This document shows positions 51,398-60,468 of a DNA stretch of 64,000 nucleotides, piece after piece. The notes beneath the pieces were generated by a model that saw only the letters and a list, made by a program, of their open reading frames with translations, ran no database searches and was not told the DNA's origin. The position numbers were made by a program, and so were the translations under genes. The number at the start of each line of letters is the position of its first letter. Positions within the stretch are counted from its first letter, which is position 1. The DNA is from UBA6107 sp964533735 (GTDB lineage Bacteria; Chloroflexota; Anaerolineae; Anaerolineales; Anaerolineaceae), in the NCBI GenBank assembly GCA_964533735.1, contig CAZHMD010000001.1, positions 558,001 to 622,000 on the forward strand. The letters are read 5' to 3'.

Positions 51398-52417
51398 TCA
51401 GGGTGAATATACGCTGATCTCGACGCCGGACGGGGATTGGAAATCCACTTGTAAGCGATCCAGTATCTTCTCTTGATCTGTTAGCGCCAGTTCAAAATCC
51501 AAAGCAAATGACTCCCAGTTGACATTTAAAGGCACAACCATAACCTTGCTTATACGGTTATTAATTATCGTGATTTGAATCAACGCAGAGCGTTGCACGT
51601 CAGGCAGCATATGCTGGTCGGACACCAGGTTTCCCAGGCTGTACAGAATCAATGCATGGTGCCCATCCTCGCTTGAGGTAAGCCATTCCATCCGTTGAAG
51701 CACATGCGGATGGTGCCCCCAGATGAGGTCTGCGCCGGCGTCCACCCAATCCTGCGCCAGCTTTTCCTGGCGCGTATCGGGACCAGCCTGGTACTCGTTC
51801 CCCCAGTGGGCAGAGATCACTACAAAATTCCCGGCACTCTTTTGTGCTCTGATGCTGTTGACAATGCCTGCTTCATCAACCTCTGTAATCACGGCATCAA
51901 CCCCGATAAATACCAGGTCATTCTCTGGCAACTCCTTCATCCAGGTATTACTCACCTCATGCAGCGTTACAAAACCTTCTGCCTCTAGCAGTTGGCGTGT
52001 CTGAAGAATACCTCCCGCGGAACAATCATCCTGGTGATTATTATTTGCCGTCAACACATCGAATCCGGCAGACTGCAGCACGCTCAGCTGGTTACTCGCT
52101 GCGCACAGGTTCATTTCTGCATTCGCGAGATGCGATATCGGGGTCAGGTCCTCAGTCAGTGGGGATTCAAAGTTTGCCACGTAAAGGTCATCCATTGAAC
52201 CGCTGGCATTTGACAGATTTTCCGGAGGCGACAGGTCAAGTTTCTCCCAATTCTCAATTATGGGCTCTCCTCCGCGTGCCAGCATGATATCGCCGCCAAA
52301 TGTAATTGTATAAGCCTCGTTACTGGAGCAGCCGCAAAGGAACAGGAGCGCCAGTACCAGCGCTCCTGCCACTTTATCTTTCCGCGTTTTTACTTGATGA
52401 TGAATGAGGATGTCCAT
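51398..52417 (-). CDS. CapA-like metallophosphatase-fold lipoprotein
   Basis: A 339-residue protein with a lipoprotein signal (LVLALLFLCGC, with C at -2 of the lipobox somewhat unusual) and a PGA_cap/CapA domain: GGDIMLARG, NNNHQDD, SAHWGNEY, GHHPHVLQRME and YSLGNLVSDQ. The family is linked to poly-gamma-glutamate capsule synthesis (PgsA/CapA), though most members have unproven roles. Its ATG at 52417 lies within the end of the DUF3160 gene (28-base overlap), with no strong binding site. No pgsBC genes are nearby, so capsule synthesis is not implied. Confidence 0.85.
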   Translation of the reverse strand: MDILIHHQVKTRKDKVAGALVLALLFLCGCSSNEAYTITFGGDIMLARGGEPIIENWEKLDLSPPENLSNASGSMDDLYVANFESPLTEDLTPISHLANAEMNLCAASNQLSVLQSAGFDVLTANNNHQDDCSAGGILQTRQLLEAEGFVTLHEVSNTWMKELPENDLVFIGVDAVITEVDEAGIVNSIRAQKSAGNFVVISAHWGNEYQAGPDTRQEKLAQDWVDAGADLIWGHHPHVLQRMEWLTSSEDGHHALILYSLGNLVSDQHMLPDVQRSALIQITIINNRISKVMVVPLNVNWESFALDFELALTDQEKILDRLQVDFQSPSGVEISVYSP

Positions 52418-54618
52418 TGCGGCGCGTCCGGAGCGCTGCCCGATTCCAGCATGGCACGCCATTGTTCATCGGTCATGCGTTGATCCAGCGGCATTGGGAA
52501 CTCGTAATAGGTGTAGACCGCCCCCACCGTTACATGCCAGGGCTCCTGGGGTGAAACGACGTAGATCAATGTCGGGTAGCCCACTCCCTCCTCCAGCACG
52601 CGTCCTACTCCGGTAGCCACATCCGCCACCAGCGCAGATTTCTGGTCCTCAAGCGTTCCCCTGCCCTGGATGTCCTCTGCCGGGTCTGCCGAGGCGATGG
52701 TTACGGCTTCAAGCCAGCCGCCGTAGTAACTCATGCGCCAGTACTCCTCATCGGTCGGTTTTTCTCCATTGAGTTCTTTTTCCGAGATCGTTAAAAGGAA
52801 CTGAAGTTGTTCGATCAGGTTGTCCAGGTTGCCGGCTGTCACGTCATCCAGCATTTCCCGTCCCGACAATCCGTTGCGGGTCATTTGCGCCAATGCCAGT
52901 AAACGTGCGTAAGCCTCAGGGTTTGCTTCAACGTAACCCAATGGCGGCTCATCATCCGGTCCACCGCCCATTTCTGCCATCACCTGTTTGGCATAAAGAA
53001 TGGTGTCGTGTTTCAATTCTGTCCACGAGGCAAGCGCGGTCTGCATATCCTTGTGCAGCCAGGCTTGCGTTTGCATAAAGGCTGGGTATTGCTCCCCCTT
53101 CACCGCGAACACCGGCTGCAGGGAGTACAACCACGACCAGTAAAGGTTTTGCGTCCATGAATCCAATCCATAGCCGCTCACCTCGCCTTTTACTTTATTC
53201 AATTGGGTATCGTAATTTTCAAATTTCGTCTCACCCATTTCATCAAGCAGCTTATAGGCTTCATCAGAGCCCATGGCTGCCAGTACATCCAGGCTTTTTG
53301 GCAGGTCGCGCGGATTCACCAGGGTACCGACCTTGCGCCAGATGACCTGACCAAATATGTATTGATCCAGCGTGAAGCGCTGCCCCATGAAACGGAATCC
53401 CTGGGTGGCATCATCACGATCCTGCCAGATCCACACCCACATGGAATTGATCTGGGGAGGCGGCAGTTTCTTGGCTTTATCTGTAAACTGAGCCAGCAGA
53501 TCAGCGTCTGCGAATTTGATTAATTCAGGGCTGCTTCCATAGACCTGGTCTGAAATGGCGCCGTATTCAGTGATTGAAAGATCGTCCGCTTTGCCCACAA
53601 TGAAGACAGTGGGATCGTAGATGTTGCTCCACAATTCCATGGCTGGTTTTCCAGAAGAGGTTAAAGCGGAGCGCATCGCCTGGATCATCAGCAGTGCGCG
53701 TTGGGTCTCAGCAGGGATCTTTAGTCTGTACGTCAGCCGACCATACCACATCATCGTTTTGAAATACGTTTTCAATTCCTCGCTGCGCGTGTAATGCCCG
53801 CGGGGAATGTATTGCGAATAATCCTCGATCAACTGGTCCTCAGCGGCCTCGCCCCCCATCAGCCAGATGGGAGAAACAACGTTTTGACTGTGCTCTTCAA
53901 TGAGTGCCAGTTCCGCGTCTGCGAGCTGCTGTACATGCTCCGGAACATCCACTTCCTTTCCCAGCAGGTTTGAGGCAACCACAAAATAGGCCAGGTTGCG
54001 CGCTGCAAGTTCCTCCAGTTCTGTTCCCGTCAGTGAGCTGAGCTGCTCCTGGCTGGCGCTTACCAGTGCGGCAGTCAATTCATCCAGCAGGGGGATGAAT
54101 GACTCCCGTTCCAGGTCACGCAGCATCTTATCGAAGACCAGGTGGTAAACATGGAAGATCGAATCAGTGGTGATGAACACCGGCAGTTCTGAATAGCGGG
54201 TGGACTCGTACGCCTGATAAAACTCCATGAACATCTTATTGGGATCAGTAACAGGCGGTACGACGACGAATCCATTGGCTAATAACGCTTCTTTTTGCGT
54301 CACCGTCAGGTTGCCCACATCCAGACCGGTCACACTCCCTGCGGTTAATGGCAGGCTGTAGCCGCCAGTGAATTTTTCCGGAATGGTGTACGTGATCAAT
54401 GGATACTCAGCAAATACCACGGGGACTATTCCGGGATTTTCTTCAAAAACCAGGGTGGACTTTAGGTTTTCTTCTGTTGCTGTTGGTTCCTTTGATCCAA
54501 TATCAACGGGCAATTTCTCCAAAAGGTTGGAGAAATTACAGGCAGCGACCACCATCGTTAAAAGGATCAAGAGAGAAGCCCACTTCCAAATTCTATTGCG
54601 GTTCGCGTTCATGTTCAC
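52390..54618 (-). CDS. DUF3160 lipoprotein
   Basis: A 742-residue exported lipoprotein (ILLTMVVAACNF) with a long alpha-helical DUF3160 domain filling nearly the whole chain: VVPPVTDPNKMFMEFYQ, YSELPVFITTDSIFHVYHLVFDKML and FRFMGQRFTLDQYI are typical blocks. This family is common in Chloroflexota, Myxococcota and other soil bacteria; no activity is known. The next gene downstream, the CapA-like one, overlaps it by 28 bases; the upstream gene lies 8 bases away. The three may form one envelope operon. GGAGGTGAACATG sets the start. Confidence 0.88.
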   Translation of the reverse strand: MNMNANRNRIWKWASLLILLTMVVAACNFSNLLEKLPVDIGSKEPTATEENLKSTLVFEENPGIVPVVFAEYPLITYTIPEKFTGGYSLPLTAGSVTGLDVGNLTVTQKEALLANGFVVVPPVTDPNKMFMEFYQAYESTRYSELPVFITTDSIFHVYHLVFDKMLRDLERESFIPLLDELTAALVSASQEQLSSLTGTELEELAARNLAYFVVASNLLGKEVDVPEHVQQLADAELALIEEHSQNVVSPIWLMGGEAAEDQLIEDYSQYIPRGHYTRSEELKTYFKTMMWYGRLTYRLKIPAETQRALLMIQAMRSALTSSGKPAMELWSNIYDPTVFIVGKADDLSITEYGAISDQVYGSSPELIKFADADLLAQFTDKAKKLPPPQINSMWVWIWQDRDDATQGFRFMGQRFTLDQYIFGQVIWRKVGTLVNPRDLPKSLDVLAAMGSDEAYKLLDEMGETKFENYDTQLNKVKGEVSGYGLDSWTQNLYWSWLYSLQPVFAVKGEQYPAFMQTQAWLHKDMQTALASWTELKHDTILYAKQVMAEMGGGPDDEPPLGYVEANPEAYARLLALAQMTRNGLSGREMLDDVTAGNLDNLIEQLQFLLTISEKELNGEKPTDEEYWRMSYYGGWLEAVTIASADPAEDIQGRGTLEDQKSALVADVATGVGRVLEEGVGYPTLIYVVSPQEPWHVTVGAVYTYYEFPMPLDQRMTDEQWRAMLESGSAPDAPQWTSSFIIK

Positions 54619-54626
54619 CTCCTAAG

Positions 54627-55343
54627 TTAGTCCGTCAGGATCAATGCAAGTTGATCCGTTTGATAGACCGCATAGCCAGAATAATTCCCTTCTATGCGGT
54701 CAAGCAATGTAAAGACAAACCCCTGCCACTGCCAGATGGTGATGTTTCCAGTTTCAACTGCTGCATCATAATCACCCTCAAGCGCGATTAATTCCTCGTA
54801 TCCATCTTCATCAATGTCAAAAGCCCGAATGTCAAAAATCGGGTTGGCCAGTGCCGAACCTGCCCACAACTCGCGGTATTCATCACCATCCCAGTCCATC
54901 AGGATGAGATGTGCGCTCAATCCATCCTTATTTTGAAACTCCGCGATCCTGCCCCCGCTCGGTAGAAAGCGGTCTATCGGCCAGGGTGCAAATGAGCGCC
55001 AGGCAACCAATGCTACTTCGCTTGTCCCATCTCGGTTGAGGTCAGCCTGCATTGCTTCCGTGATTTTCCAGTTCTCGGGGCTGTGCCATGCATAGTCGTT
55101 ACCATTCTTTTCACAGCGGTAAAGCGTGAGTTTTTGGTCGGACAGCTCGAAACAATTTTCATTAATGGTAATGGGATTATCTGTTCGGATACCTGGGAGT
55201 TGATCCCTAAATGAGATAGAAGGCACCTGCACCATCTCCTGCTGAGCACTTTCCCAATGCCACACGCGGATTGCTTCCGGAGAGGTTTGAGACAAGACAA
55301 GCACAATCAATATTGAACTTGCAAGCACACGCATTATTGCCAT
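54627..55343 (-). CDS. Exported protein with repeated acidic D-x-D-x-D (FG-GAP-like) segments
   Basis: A 238-residue protein. The N-terminus is a signal (IMRVLASSILIVLVLSQ). Three acidic loops recur: DLNRDGTSEV, DWDGDEYRELW and DIDEDGYEELI, resembling the calcium-binding loops of FG-GAP/VCBS or beta-propeller repeats. The start at 55343 has GAGGG ahead. It lies 8 bases upstream of the DUF3160 gene and is thus probably first in a three-gene unit. Function unknown. Confidence 0.72.
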   Translation of the reverse strand: MAIMRVLASSILIVLVLSQTSPEAIRVWHWESAQQEMVQVPSISFRDQLPGIRTDNPITINENCFELSDQKLTLYRCEKNGNDYAWHSPENWKITEAMQADLNRDGTSEVALVAWRSFAPWPIDRFLPSGGRIAEFQNKDGLSAHLILMDWDGDEYRELWAGSALANPIFDIRAFDIDEDGYEELIALEGDYDAAVETGNITIWQWQGFVFTLLDRIEGNYSGYAVYQTDQLALILTD

Positions 55344-55370
55344 TGAGCACCCTCTGGTCATATTGTACAA

Positions 55371-55492
55371 CCAACCAAATATTTTCAGAATGTCGGAGTT
55401 TTCAGATTACATGCTCTGCTGGAATCTTTGGGATGGCGAGCGTTTTCCCGGTTGACATATCGCAAATTTTTCCTGATGAACCTTAAGGTTTC
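55371..55492. other. Intergenic, upstream of the Ugp-type operon
   Basis: About 120 bases between divergent units. TACAAT stands on the minus strand at about 55362-55367, a possible -10 for the repeat-acidic gene. No other structure seen. Confidence 0.4.
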
Positions 55493-55521
55493 TTGACATT
55501 CAAGAATATTTTTTATACAAT
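55493..55521 (+). promoter_or_regulatory. Consensus sigma70 promoter of the Ugp-type operon
   Basis: TTGACA (55493-55498), 17-base spacer, TACAAT (55516-55521). It is the best promoter match in the window. The first transport gene starts about 370 bases downstream, leaving a long leader. Confidence 0.85.
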
Positions 55522-55527
55522 GAAAAA

Positions 55528-55898
55528 GCATTCTTCCCGGGGTTGGAAGTCTAGGAAACAATGTTCGCCTTTTTTCTGATGAATGACGTAGCTTCTGAGG
55601 AGCATAAACGTTTCGTGGACAAAAAACGAAATTACGTCAAAAAACAAGGTCTCCATTTTTGTCCCATTGGAAATTTTTCCGGGGAGTACATTCCCTAATC
55701 CTGCCGTTGATGGCGGCGGTTTTCCATTAACACTTTTTAGTGGTTCGAGTCAACCTAATTAATTTCGTAAACTATTACCGGTACTGCTTCCTTAATCGAC
55801 ATTGAATTGGTTGTGGGTAATCCGCGGTTAATTGCGGAAAGCTCCTCATCAAGACACTTTTTTCTTTGAGAAAATTCTTTAGTCAGTCGGAGGTATAT
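55528..55898 (+). other. Long structured leader of the Ugp-type operon
   Basis: About 370 transcribed bases between promoter and first permease. Hairpin candidates: CTTCC/GGAAG near 55531-55548, nested pairs GACGTA/TACGTC (55585-55590 with 55633-55638) and TTTCGT/ACGAAA (55611-55616 with 55626-55631), and TCCGC/GCGGA (55821-55838). No known riboswitch class was recognised. It also holds a 45-codon ORF listed separately. Confidence 0.5.
55561..55698 (+). CDS. Possible 45-residue leader ORF
   Basis: ATG at 55561 preceded by TAGGAAACA (AGGA, five bases spacing) opens 45 codons to TAA at 55696. The product begins MFAFFLMNDVASEEHKRF and has a basic middle. It sits just downstream of a consensus promoter. 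It could encode a leader peptide or a small protein, or be a chance frame in a structured RNA; no family recognised. Confidence 0.4.
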   Translation: MFAFFLMNDVASEEHKRFVDKKRNYVKKQGLHFCPIGNFSGEYIP

Positions 55899-56819
55899 TT
55901 GGAAGCAGAACTTTCTCCTCTAAGCAAGCCGCGTAAGCATTGGCGCAGGGACGTGAAAGACTGGTTGCAGGCTTTTCCATTTCTCCTGCCATCTCTTTTC
56001 ATTTTCACGCTCTTTATATTCATTCCATTGGTGCGCTCAGTCGTCCTGAGTATGCATGCCACCAATCCTATTGGCGTGATGACTACTTATGTGGGGTTTA
56101 AATATTACCAGCGCATTTTCGCCTCCGAAGTATTTTTGAATAGTCTGATAGTCACCTTGAAATTCGTTCTCTACACAGTCCCGTCAATCATTATTGCGGG
56201 ATTAATTTTGTCCACCCTGGCGAATATGCGTCTTAGAGGAGTCTCAGCTTTCCGTATCATATTCTCATTGACCATTTCAATTTCCGCAGCAACAGCGGCT
56301 TTGCTTTTCATGTTCCTTTATCACCCGCTCCTTGGCAGTTTCAACTACATCCTCAGTTTTGTAGGCATAGAACCCATTCCATGGTTGATTGATGTCAAGT
56401 GGTCATTGATTGCAGTCGCCATTCCGCGCATCTGGTTGGGGACAGGCTTTTCCACCGTCCTTTTGTTGGCTGGCATGCAGGGAATCTCCGAAGAATACTA
56501 CGAAGCCGCCAAGATTGATGGTGCTGGTTTCTGGCAAAGCTGGAAACACATCACCCTGCCATTGATCACCCCCAGCTTGTTTTTTCTCGTCGTGGTCACC
56601 ACCCTTGGTGCCTTCCAGACTTTCACCGAGGTCAATGTTCTAACCGCCGGAGGTCCAATTAATTCCACAGACGTCATCGTGCAGGAGATCTTCCGCAGCT
56701 TCTATTTCAACGGACAATATGGTCTTGCATCCGCCCAGGCTTTGGTTCTGTTCGTGATCATCCTGGCACTGACGATCCTCCAATTTGGTGTACTTGAAAG
56801 GAGGGTTAATTACGAATGA
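55899..56819 (+). CDS. ugpA: ABC transporter permease, UgpA/MalF type
   Basis: A 306-residue inner-membrane permease with six membrane segments. The EAA loop reads EEYYEAAKIDGAGFWQSWKH, followed by ITLPLITP. The start was set at TTG 55899 because GGAGGT lies four bases upstream; a TTG at 55866 is an alternative. It overlaps the next permease gene by 4 bases. Together with the binding protein downstream it is like UgpA of the glycerol-3-phosphate importer. No ATPase gene is in the operon. Confidence 0.88.
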   Translation: MEAELSPLSKPRKHWRRDVKDWLQAFPFLLPSLFIFTLFIFIPLVRSVVLSMHATNPIGVMTTYVGFKYYQRIFASEVFLNSLIVTLKFVLYTVPSIIIAGLILSTLANMRLRGVSAFRIIFSLTISISAATAALLFMFLYHPLLGSFNYILSFVGIEPIPWLIDVKWSLIAVAIPRIWLGTGFSTVLLLAGMQGISEEYYEAAKIDGAGFWQSWKHITLPLITPSLFFLVVVTTLGAFQTFTEVNVLTAGGPINSTDVIVQEIFRSFYFNGQYGLASAQALVLFVIILALTILQFGVLERRVNYE

Positions 56820-57655
56820 GAAAATCATCGCGTTTTCTAAAAGGGTTTGGAAAAGTCCTGATGTACTTGCTGCTGATCATCGCTGCAATTGTTATGATGT
56901 TTCCTCTATATTCTGGGCTTGTGACCAGTTTATTGGGACCAGACACCATCTTCTCGTATCCACCCAAGCTTTATCCAGTCGAATTCCGCTGGCAGAACTA
57001 TATCGACGCGATGCAGCAGGCGCCGTTGCTGCGTTTTATTTTGAATTCCTTCATCCAATCCAGCGGTGTCATGATCCTTCAGCTCGTTACCGCCTGCCTG
57101 GCTGCATTTGCGTTTGCATATAAAAGGTTCAAGGGAAAAAATATCGTATTTTTGATCTTTTTATCTACAATGATGATTCCCTGGGAATCCACCATCATTC
57201 CAAACTACCTTTTTATCCAGAAGATCGGATGGGATGACACTTATATGGGACTGATAGCTCCCTTTGTGGCCACTGCCTTTGGAACATTTCTAATACGGCA
57301 ATTTTTTATGAGCCTCCCCAAGGACCTTTATGACGCCGCAAAAATGGATGGATGCGGTGACGTCCGGTTCATAATAAGCATCTTAATTCCTCTGGCTCGT
57401 CCTGCATTAGGAACCTTGGCAGTCTATAGTTTTCTGCAAACGTATAACCAGTACCTGTGGCCTTTATTGATCACGAATAAAACGGAAATGCGCACCGTCC
57501 AGATCGGCATTACCATGCTTCAGGTGTTTGAGCGGGAACAGTGGCAGGTCGTTCTCGCCGGGGTGGTTATCGTTATGATCCCAACCCTGGTGCTGTTCTT
57601 CGTTGCCAACCGCCAGTTGATTCGAGGCCTTACCGCAGGTGCCATAAAAGGGTAG
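56816..57655 (+). CDS. ugpE: ABC transporter permease, UgpE/MalG type
   Basis: A 279-residue permease with six membrane segments; EAA-loop KDLYDAAKMDGCGDVRFIISI and LIPLARPALG. Start overlaps the previous stop (ATGA), as usual for this pair, with AAAGGAGGG upstream. It forms the second half of the pore. The binding-protein gene follows after 195 bases. Confidence 0.9.
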   Translation: MRKSSRFLKGFGKVLMYLLLIIAAIVMMFPLYSGLVTSLLGPDTIFSYPPKLYPVEFRWQNYIDAMQQAPLLRFILNSFIQSSGVMILQLVTACLAAFAFAYKRFKGKNIVFLIFLSTMMIPWESTIIPNYLFIQKIGWDDTYMGLIAPFVATAFGTFLIRQFFMSLPKDLYDAAKMDGCGDVRFIISILIPLARPALGTLAVYSFLQTYNQYLWPLLITNKTEMRTVQIGITMLQVFEREQWQVVLAGVVIVMIPTLVLFFVANRQLIRGLTAGAIKG

Positions 57656-57850
57656 TCACTTAAAACCACACTGAGCTTGATCCGCTTTTCTGTCAGCGCG
57701 GTTTTTTGGGAAGTTGTTCAACACAATAATTTTGGAAGCCATGATCAGCAACTTTGAGAGGAGGTGTGAGCAGTCTCAATGGATTTCGTGATGCGATTGT
57801 GTTTTGCTTGACAAGGTTCGATCATATTCACAATTCGGAGGAGAGTAGTA
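57656..57850 (+). promoter_or_regulatory. Intergenic with possible promoter for the binding protein
   Basis: 195 bases. TTGACA at 57808-57813 has a poor -10 (CAATTC) at 57831. Near 57678-57707 CCGC/GCGG and TTTTTT could form a weak terminator. GGAGGAGAGTAGTA precedes the binding-protein ATG. Separate control of the binding protein is plausible, not shown. Confidence 0.4.
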
Positions 57851-59257
57851 ATGAAACGTTCACTGATTAGCATCTTATCGATCGTCGTTTTGTTGGGAAT
57901 GCTTTTGCAGGCTTGTACACCTACACCAACAGCCGCGCCAGAAGTAACCGCCCCGGAAGTAGTTAAGACCGAAGCTCCTGTTGTAGCCACTGAAGCACCC
58001 GCACCAACCGGTCCGGTCAACATCGCCTTCTGGCATGCCATGAGCGGCCACAATGGTGAAGTTGTAGATGAACTGGTAAAACGTTTTAACGAATCCCAGA
58101 GCGATATCATCGTAACCGCCACCTTCCAGGGCAGCTATGACGATGAGATCAACAAATTAAAAGCTGGGTTCCAGTCCAAAGATGTCCCCGCCATTGTGCA
58201 GGTCTACGACATCGGAACTCGTTTGATGATTGACCTTGGTGTGATGACCCCCATGCAGGATTTCATTGACGCCGAGAATTTTGATGTCGCCGACATCGAA
58301 CCGAATGTTGCCAACTACTACAGTGTTGACGGCAAGATGTGGTCGATGCCCTTTAACACCTCCAACCCGGTGTTGTATTACAACAAAGACATGTTCGCCG
58401 CTGCCGGGCTTGATCCTGAAAAAGCCCCCCAGACCTGGGCTGAAGTTGAAGAAGCTGCCCGTGCAATTAAGAAATCCAATCCCGCAGTATACGGCTGCTC
58501 CTTTGCCATTTACGGCTGGTTCTTCGAACAATTTACCGCCGTCCAGGGTGGCTACTTTGTTGATAATGACAACGGTCGCACCGCCACTGCCACAAAAGCA
58601 GTATTCAATGGACCCGAAGGCGTTGCTCTGCTCGATTGGTGGAAGGGTATGATCGACGAGGGTATTTGCTCCAATCTCGGTCGTAAAACCACTGATACAA
58701 AAGCAGCCTTTGATTCACAGGCAGTCGCCATGACCCTCGATTCCACTGCTGGTCTGCGTGACCGAATTACAGCCGCTGAGGGTAAGTTTGAAGTCGGCGT
58801 TGGTTACCTGCCCCGTGCCAAAGCAGAAGATTATGGCAAAGCCGGTACCATCATTGGTGGTGCATCTGTATGGATCACCAACCTGCGGCCTGTAGAAGAG
58901 CAGCAAGCTGCCTGGGAGTTTGTCAAGTTCCTCGCCAGCGCTGAATCTCAGGCTTACTGGCACATCCAGACTGGTTATTACCCCATCAATTCCAAGGGTT
59001 ATAATGAGCCCGATGACATTGCCTGGCGTGCTCAATATCCTCAGTTCGAAGTCGCCATGGACCAGCTCCACATCGCACCTTTGAACAACGTCACCGCTGG
59101 CGGGCTTATCGGTGTATTCCCCGAAGCTCGTCAGACTGTGGAAGGCGCTATTGAGGAGTTCTTCGCCGGACAGGCAACTGCCCAGGAAGCTCTGGATAAA
59201 GCAGCCGCATCCATCACCACCGCCATTGAGGATTACAACCTCTCGATCGGCAAGTAA
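57851..59257 (+). CDS. ugpB: Extracellular solute-binding lipoprotein, UgpB-like
   Basis: A 468-residue lipoprotein (LLGMLLQAC) with a Thr/Pro/Ala-rich linker and an SBP family 1 domain. Strong UgpB hallmarks: FWHAMSGHNGE at its start, FQGSYDDEINKLKAG, PFNTSNPVLYYNKDMF, FEQFTAVQGG and the AAWEFVKFLAS block. UgpB binds glycerol-3-phosphate or glycerophosphodiesters. The combination with a GDPD gene supports this substrate. It is the longest gene of the operon and its own promoter is possible. Confidence 0.92.
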   Translation: MKRSLISILSIVVLLGMLLQACTPTPTAAPEVTAPEVVKTEAPVVATEAPAPTGPVNIAFWHAMSGHNGEVVDELVKRFNESQSDIIVTATFQGSYDDEINKLKAGFQSKDVPAIVQVYDIGTRLMIDLGVMTPMQDFIDAENFDVADIEPNVANYYSVDGKMWSMPFNTSNPVLYYNKDMFAAAGLDPEKAPQTWAEVEEAARAIKKSNPAVYGCSFAIYGWFFEQFTAVQGGYFVDNDNGRTATATKAVFNGPEGVALLDWWKGMIDEGICSNLGRKTTDTKAAFDSQAVAMTLDSTAGLRDRITAAEGKFEVGVGYLPRAKAEDYGKAGTIIGGASVWITNLRPVEEQQAAWEFVKFLASAESQAYWHIQTGYYPINSKGYNEPDDIAWRAQYPQFEVAMDQLHIAPLNNVTAGGLIGVFPEARQTVEGAIEEFFAGQATAQEALDKAAASITTAIEDYNLSIGK

Positions 59258-59280
59258 ATTTACAAATTAAGTTAACGGAT

Positions 59281-59309
59281 TGTGGGAGCTGAGTACTTCA
59301 GCTCCCACA
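59281..59309 (+). terminator. 12-bp hairpin between the binding protein and GDPD genes
   Basis: TGTGGGAGCTGA / TCAGCTCCCACA, loop GTACT, followed only by TTCTT. Lacking a T run, it is more likely an mRNA-stabilising or partial terminator element that keeps the binding protein more abundant than the downstream enzyme. Confidence 0.55.
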
Positions 59310-59333
59310 TTCTTAAGGAAAAGTGGAATAACC

Positions 59334-60326
59334 ATGACCCGTAAGATACTTGCAGTTATGCTTTTACTGGTATTAATACTAACGGCTTGTCAAAATACTG
59401 AGCCGCTCCCCGAGAATACCCAAACCCCATCCAAAACACCAACCACCTTGTTGGAAACTGATCCCAACGCAAAGGAAACACAGACTCCTATGACTCCACA
59501 AAATTCTCCCGTACTAATAATCGCCCACCGCGGCGCACGTTCGCTTGCTCCTGAAAACACACTCATGGCAGCAGAAATCGCTTATAAAGTTGGAGCGGAT
59601 ATGTGGGAACTGGACGTTGCCATGACTTCTGATAACGAACTTGTCGTCATTCATGATGACACCCTCACCAGGACCTCAAATGCAGCCGAGATTTACCCCA
59701 AAAAATCACCCTGGAATATTCACCAGTTTACCCTTGAAGAATTGAAGGGACTGGATTTTGGCAGCTGGTTCCTTAAAGAAGACCCTTTTGAAACAATAAA
59801 AGATGGGTTAATTTCGGCTGAGGATCAGGAGAAAATGAAAGGTCTCCAGATCCCCACATTAAAGGAAGCCCTGTTATTTACCCGTGATAACAACTGGAAA
59901 GTCAACATTGAAATTAAAGATGTCACCGGAACCCCAGGCGATGCCACCATTGTTGAACAGGTCGTCAGCCTCGTTGAAGAATTGGGTATGCAAGATTCTG
60001 TGATCATCTCTTCCTTTAATCATACTTATTTACGGCGCGTGAAAAATATCAATCCTGAACTGACTACTGCCCCAATCGTAACTGAGGGAGTAAGTGATCC
60101 GGTGGCTTTACTCCAGGATCTGGATGCGCAGGCATATCATCCCGGGCTAAAACGTATCGGTGACCTTTCCAAAATCGCGCTCGCCCGTGCTGCCGGTTTC
60201 GATGTAAATGTCTGGACCGTCAATGAAAAAGAAGACATGTTGAAACTGATTGAAGCTGGTGCGAGTGGACTTTTCACAGATTTTCCCCAATTAGGGGTTC
60301 AAATCCGTGACGGAATAATCAACTGA
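59334..60326 (+). CDS. Glycerophosphodiester phosphodiesterase, lipoprotein form
   Basis: A 330-residue GDPD (GP-PDE) enzyme with a lipoprotein signal (LLLVLILTAC), then a Thr-rich spacer and the catalytic TIM barrel: IIAHRGARSLAPENT with the catalytic HR and E, ELDVAMTSDNELVVIHDDTLTR, and IEIKD. It hydrolyses glycerophosphodiesters such as glycerophosphocholine to glycerol-3-phosphate, outside the cell, the compound UgpB-type systems import. The ATG at 59334 was chosen. Position directly behind ugpB makes this a scavenging operon. Confidence 0.92.
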   Translation: MTRKILAVMLLLVLILTACQNTEPLPENTQTPSKTPTTLLETDPNAKETQTPMTPQNSPVLIIAHRGARSLAPENTLMAAEIAYKVGADMWELDVAMTSDNELVVIHDDTLTRTSNAAEIYPKKSPWNIHQFTLEELKGLDFGSWFLKEDPFETIKDGLISAEDQEKMKGLQIPTLKEALLFTRDNNWKVNIEIKDVTGTPGDATIVEQVVSLVEELGMQDSVIISSFNHTYLRRVKNINPELTTAPIVTEGVSDPVALLQDLDAQAYHPGLKRIGDLSKIALARAAGFDVNVWTVNEKEDMLKLIEAGASGLFTDFPQLGVQIRDGIIN

Positions 60327-60395
60327 AGCGAATTCACCCGCAAAAACACCAATTCGGGAACAGTCCTTAAATATGGATTGTCATTATCGAATTCT

Positions 60396-60424
60396 TTGAC
60401 AATAATGACTTCTTCCCTTAAAAT
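60396..60424 (+). promoter_or_regulatory. Consensus promoter for the EF-G-like gene
   Basis: TTGACA (60396-60401), 17-base spacer, TAAAAT (60419-60424), 45 bases before the ATG. Confidence 0.85.
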
Positions 60425-60468
60425 AATAAGATTGAACTCATCTCATCTGAATAGAAGGGTGTCTTTTC

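Noticed and set aside
55452..55480. Second TTGACA (55452-55457) upstream of the Ugp operon
   Set aside because: No -10 hexamer at 16-18 bases; the promoter at 55493 is much better.
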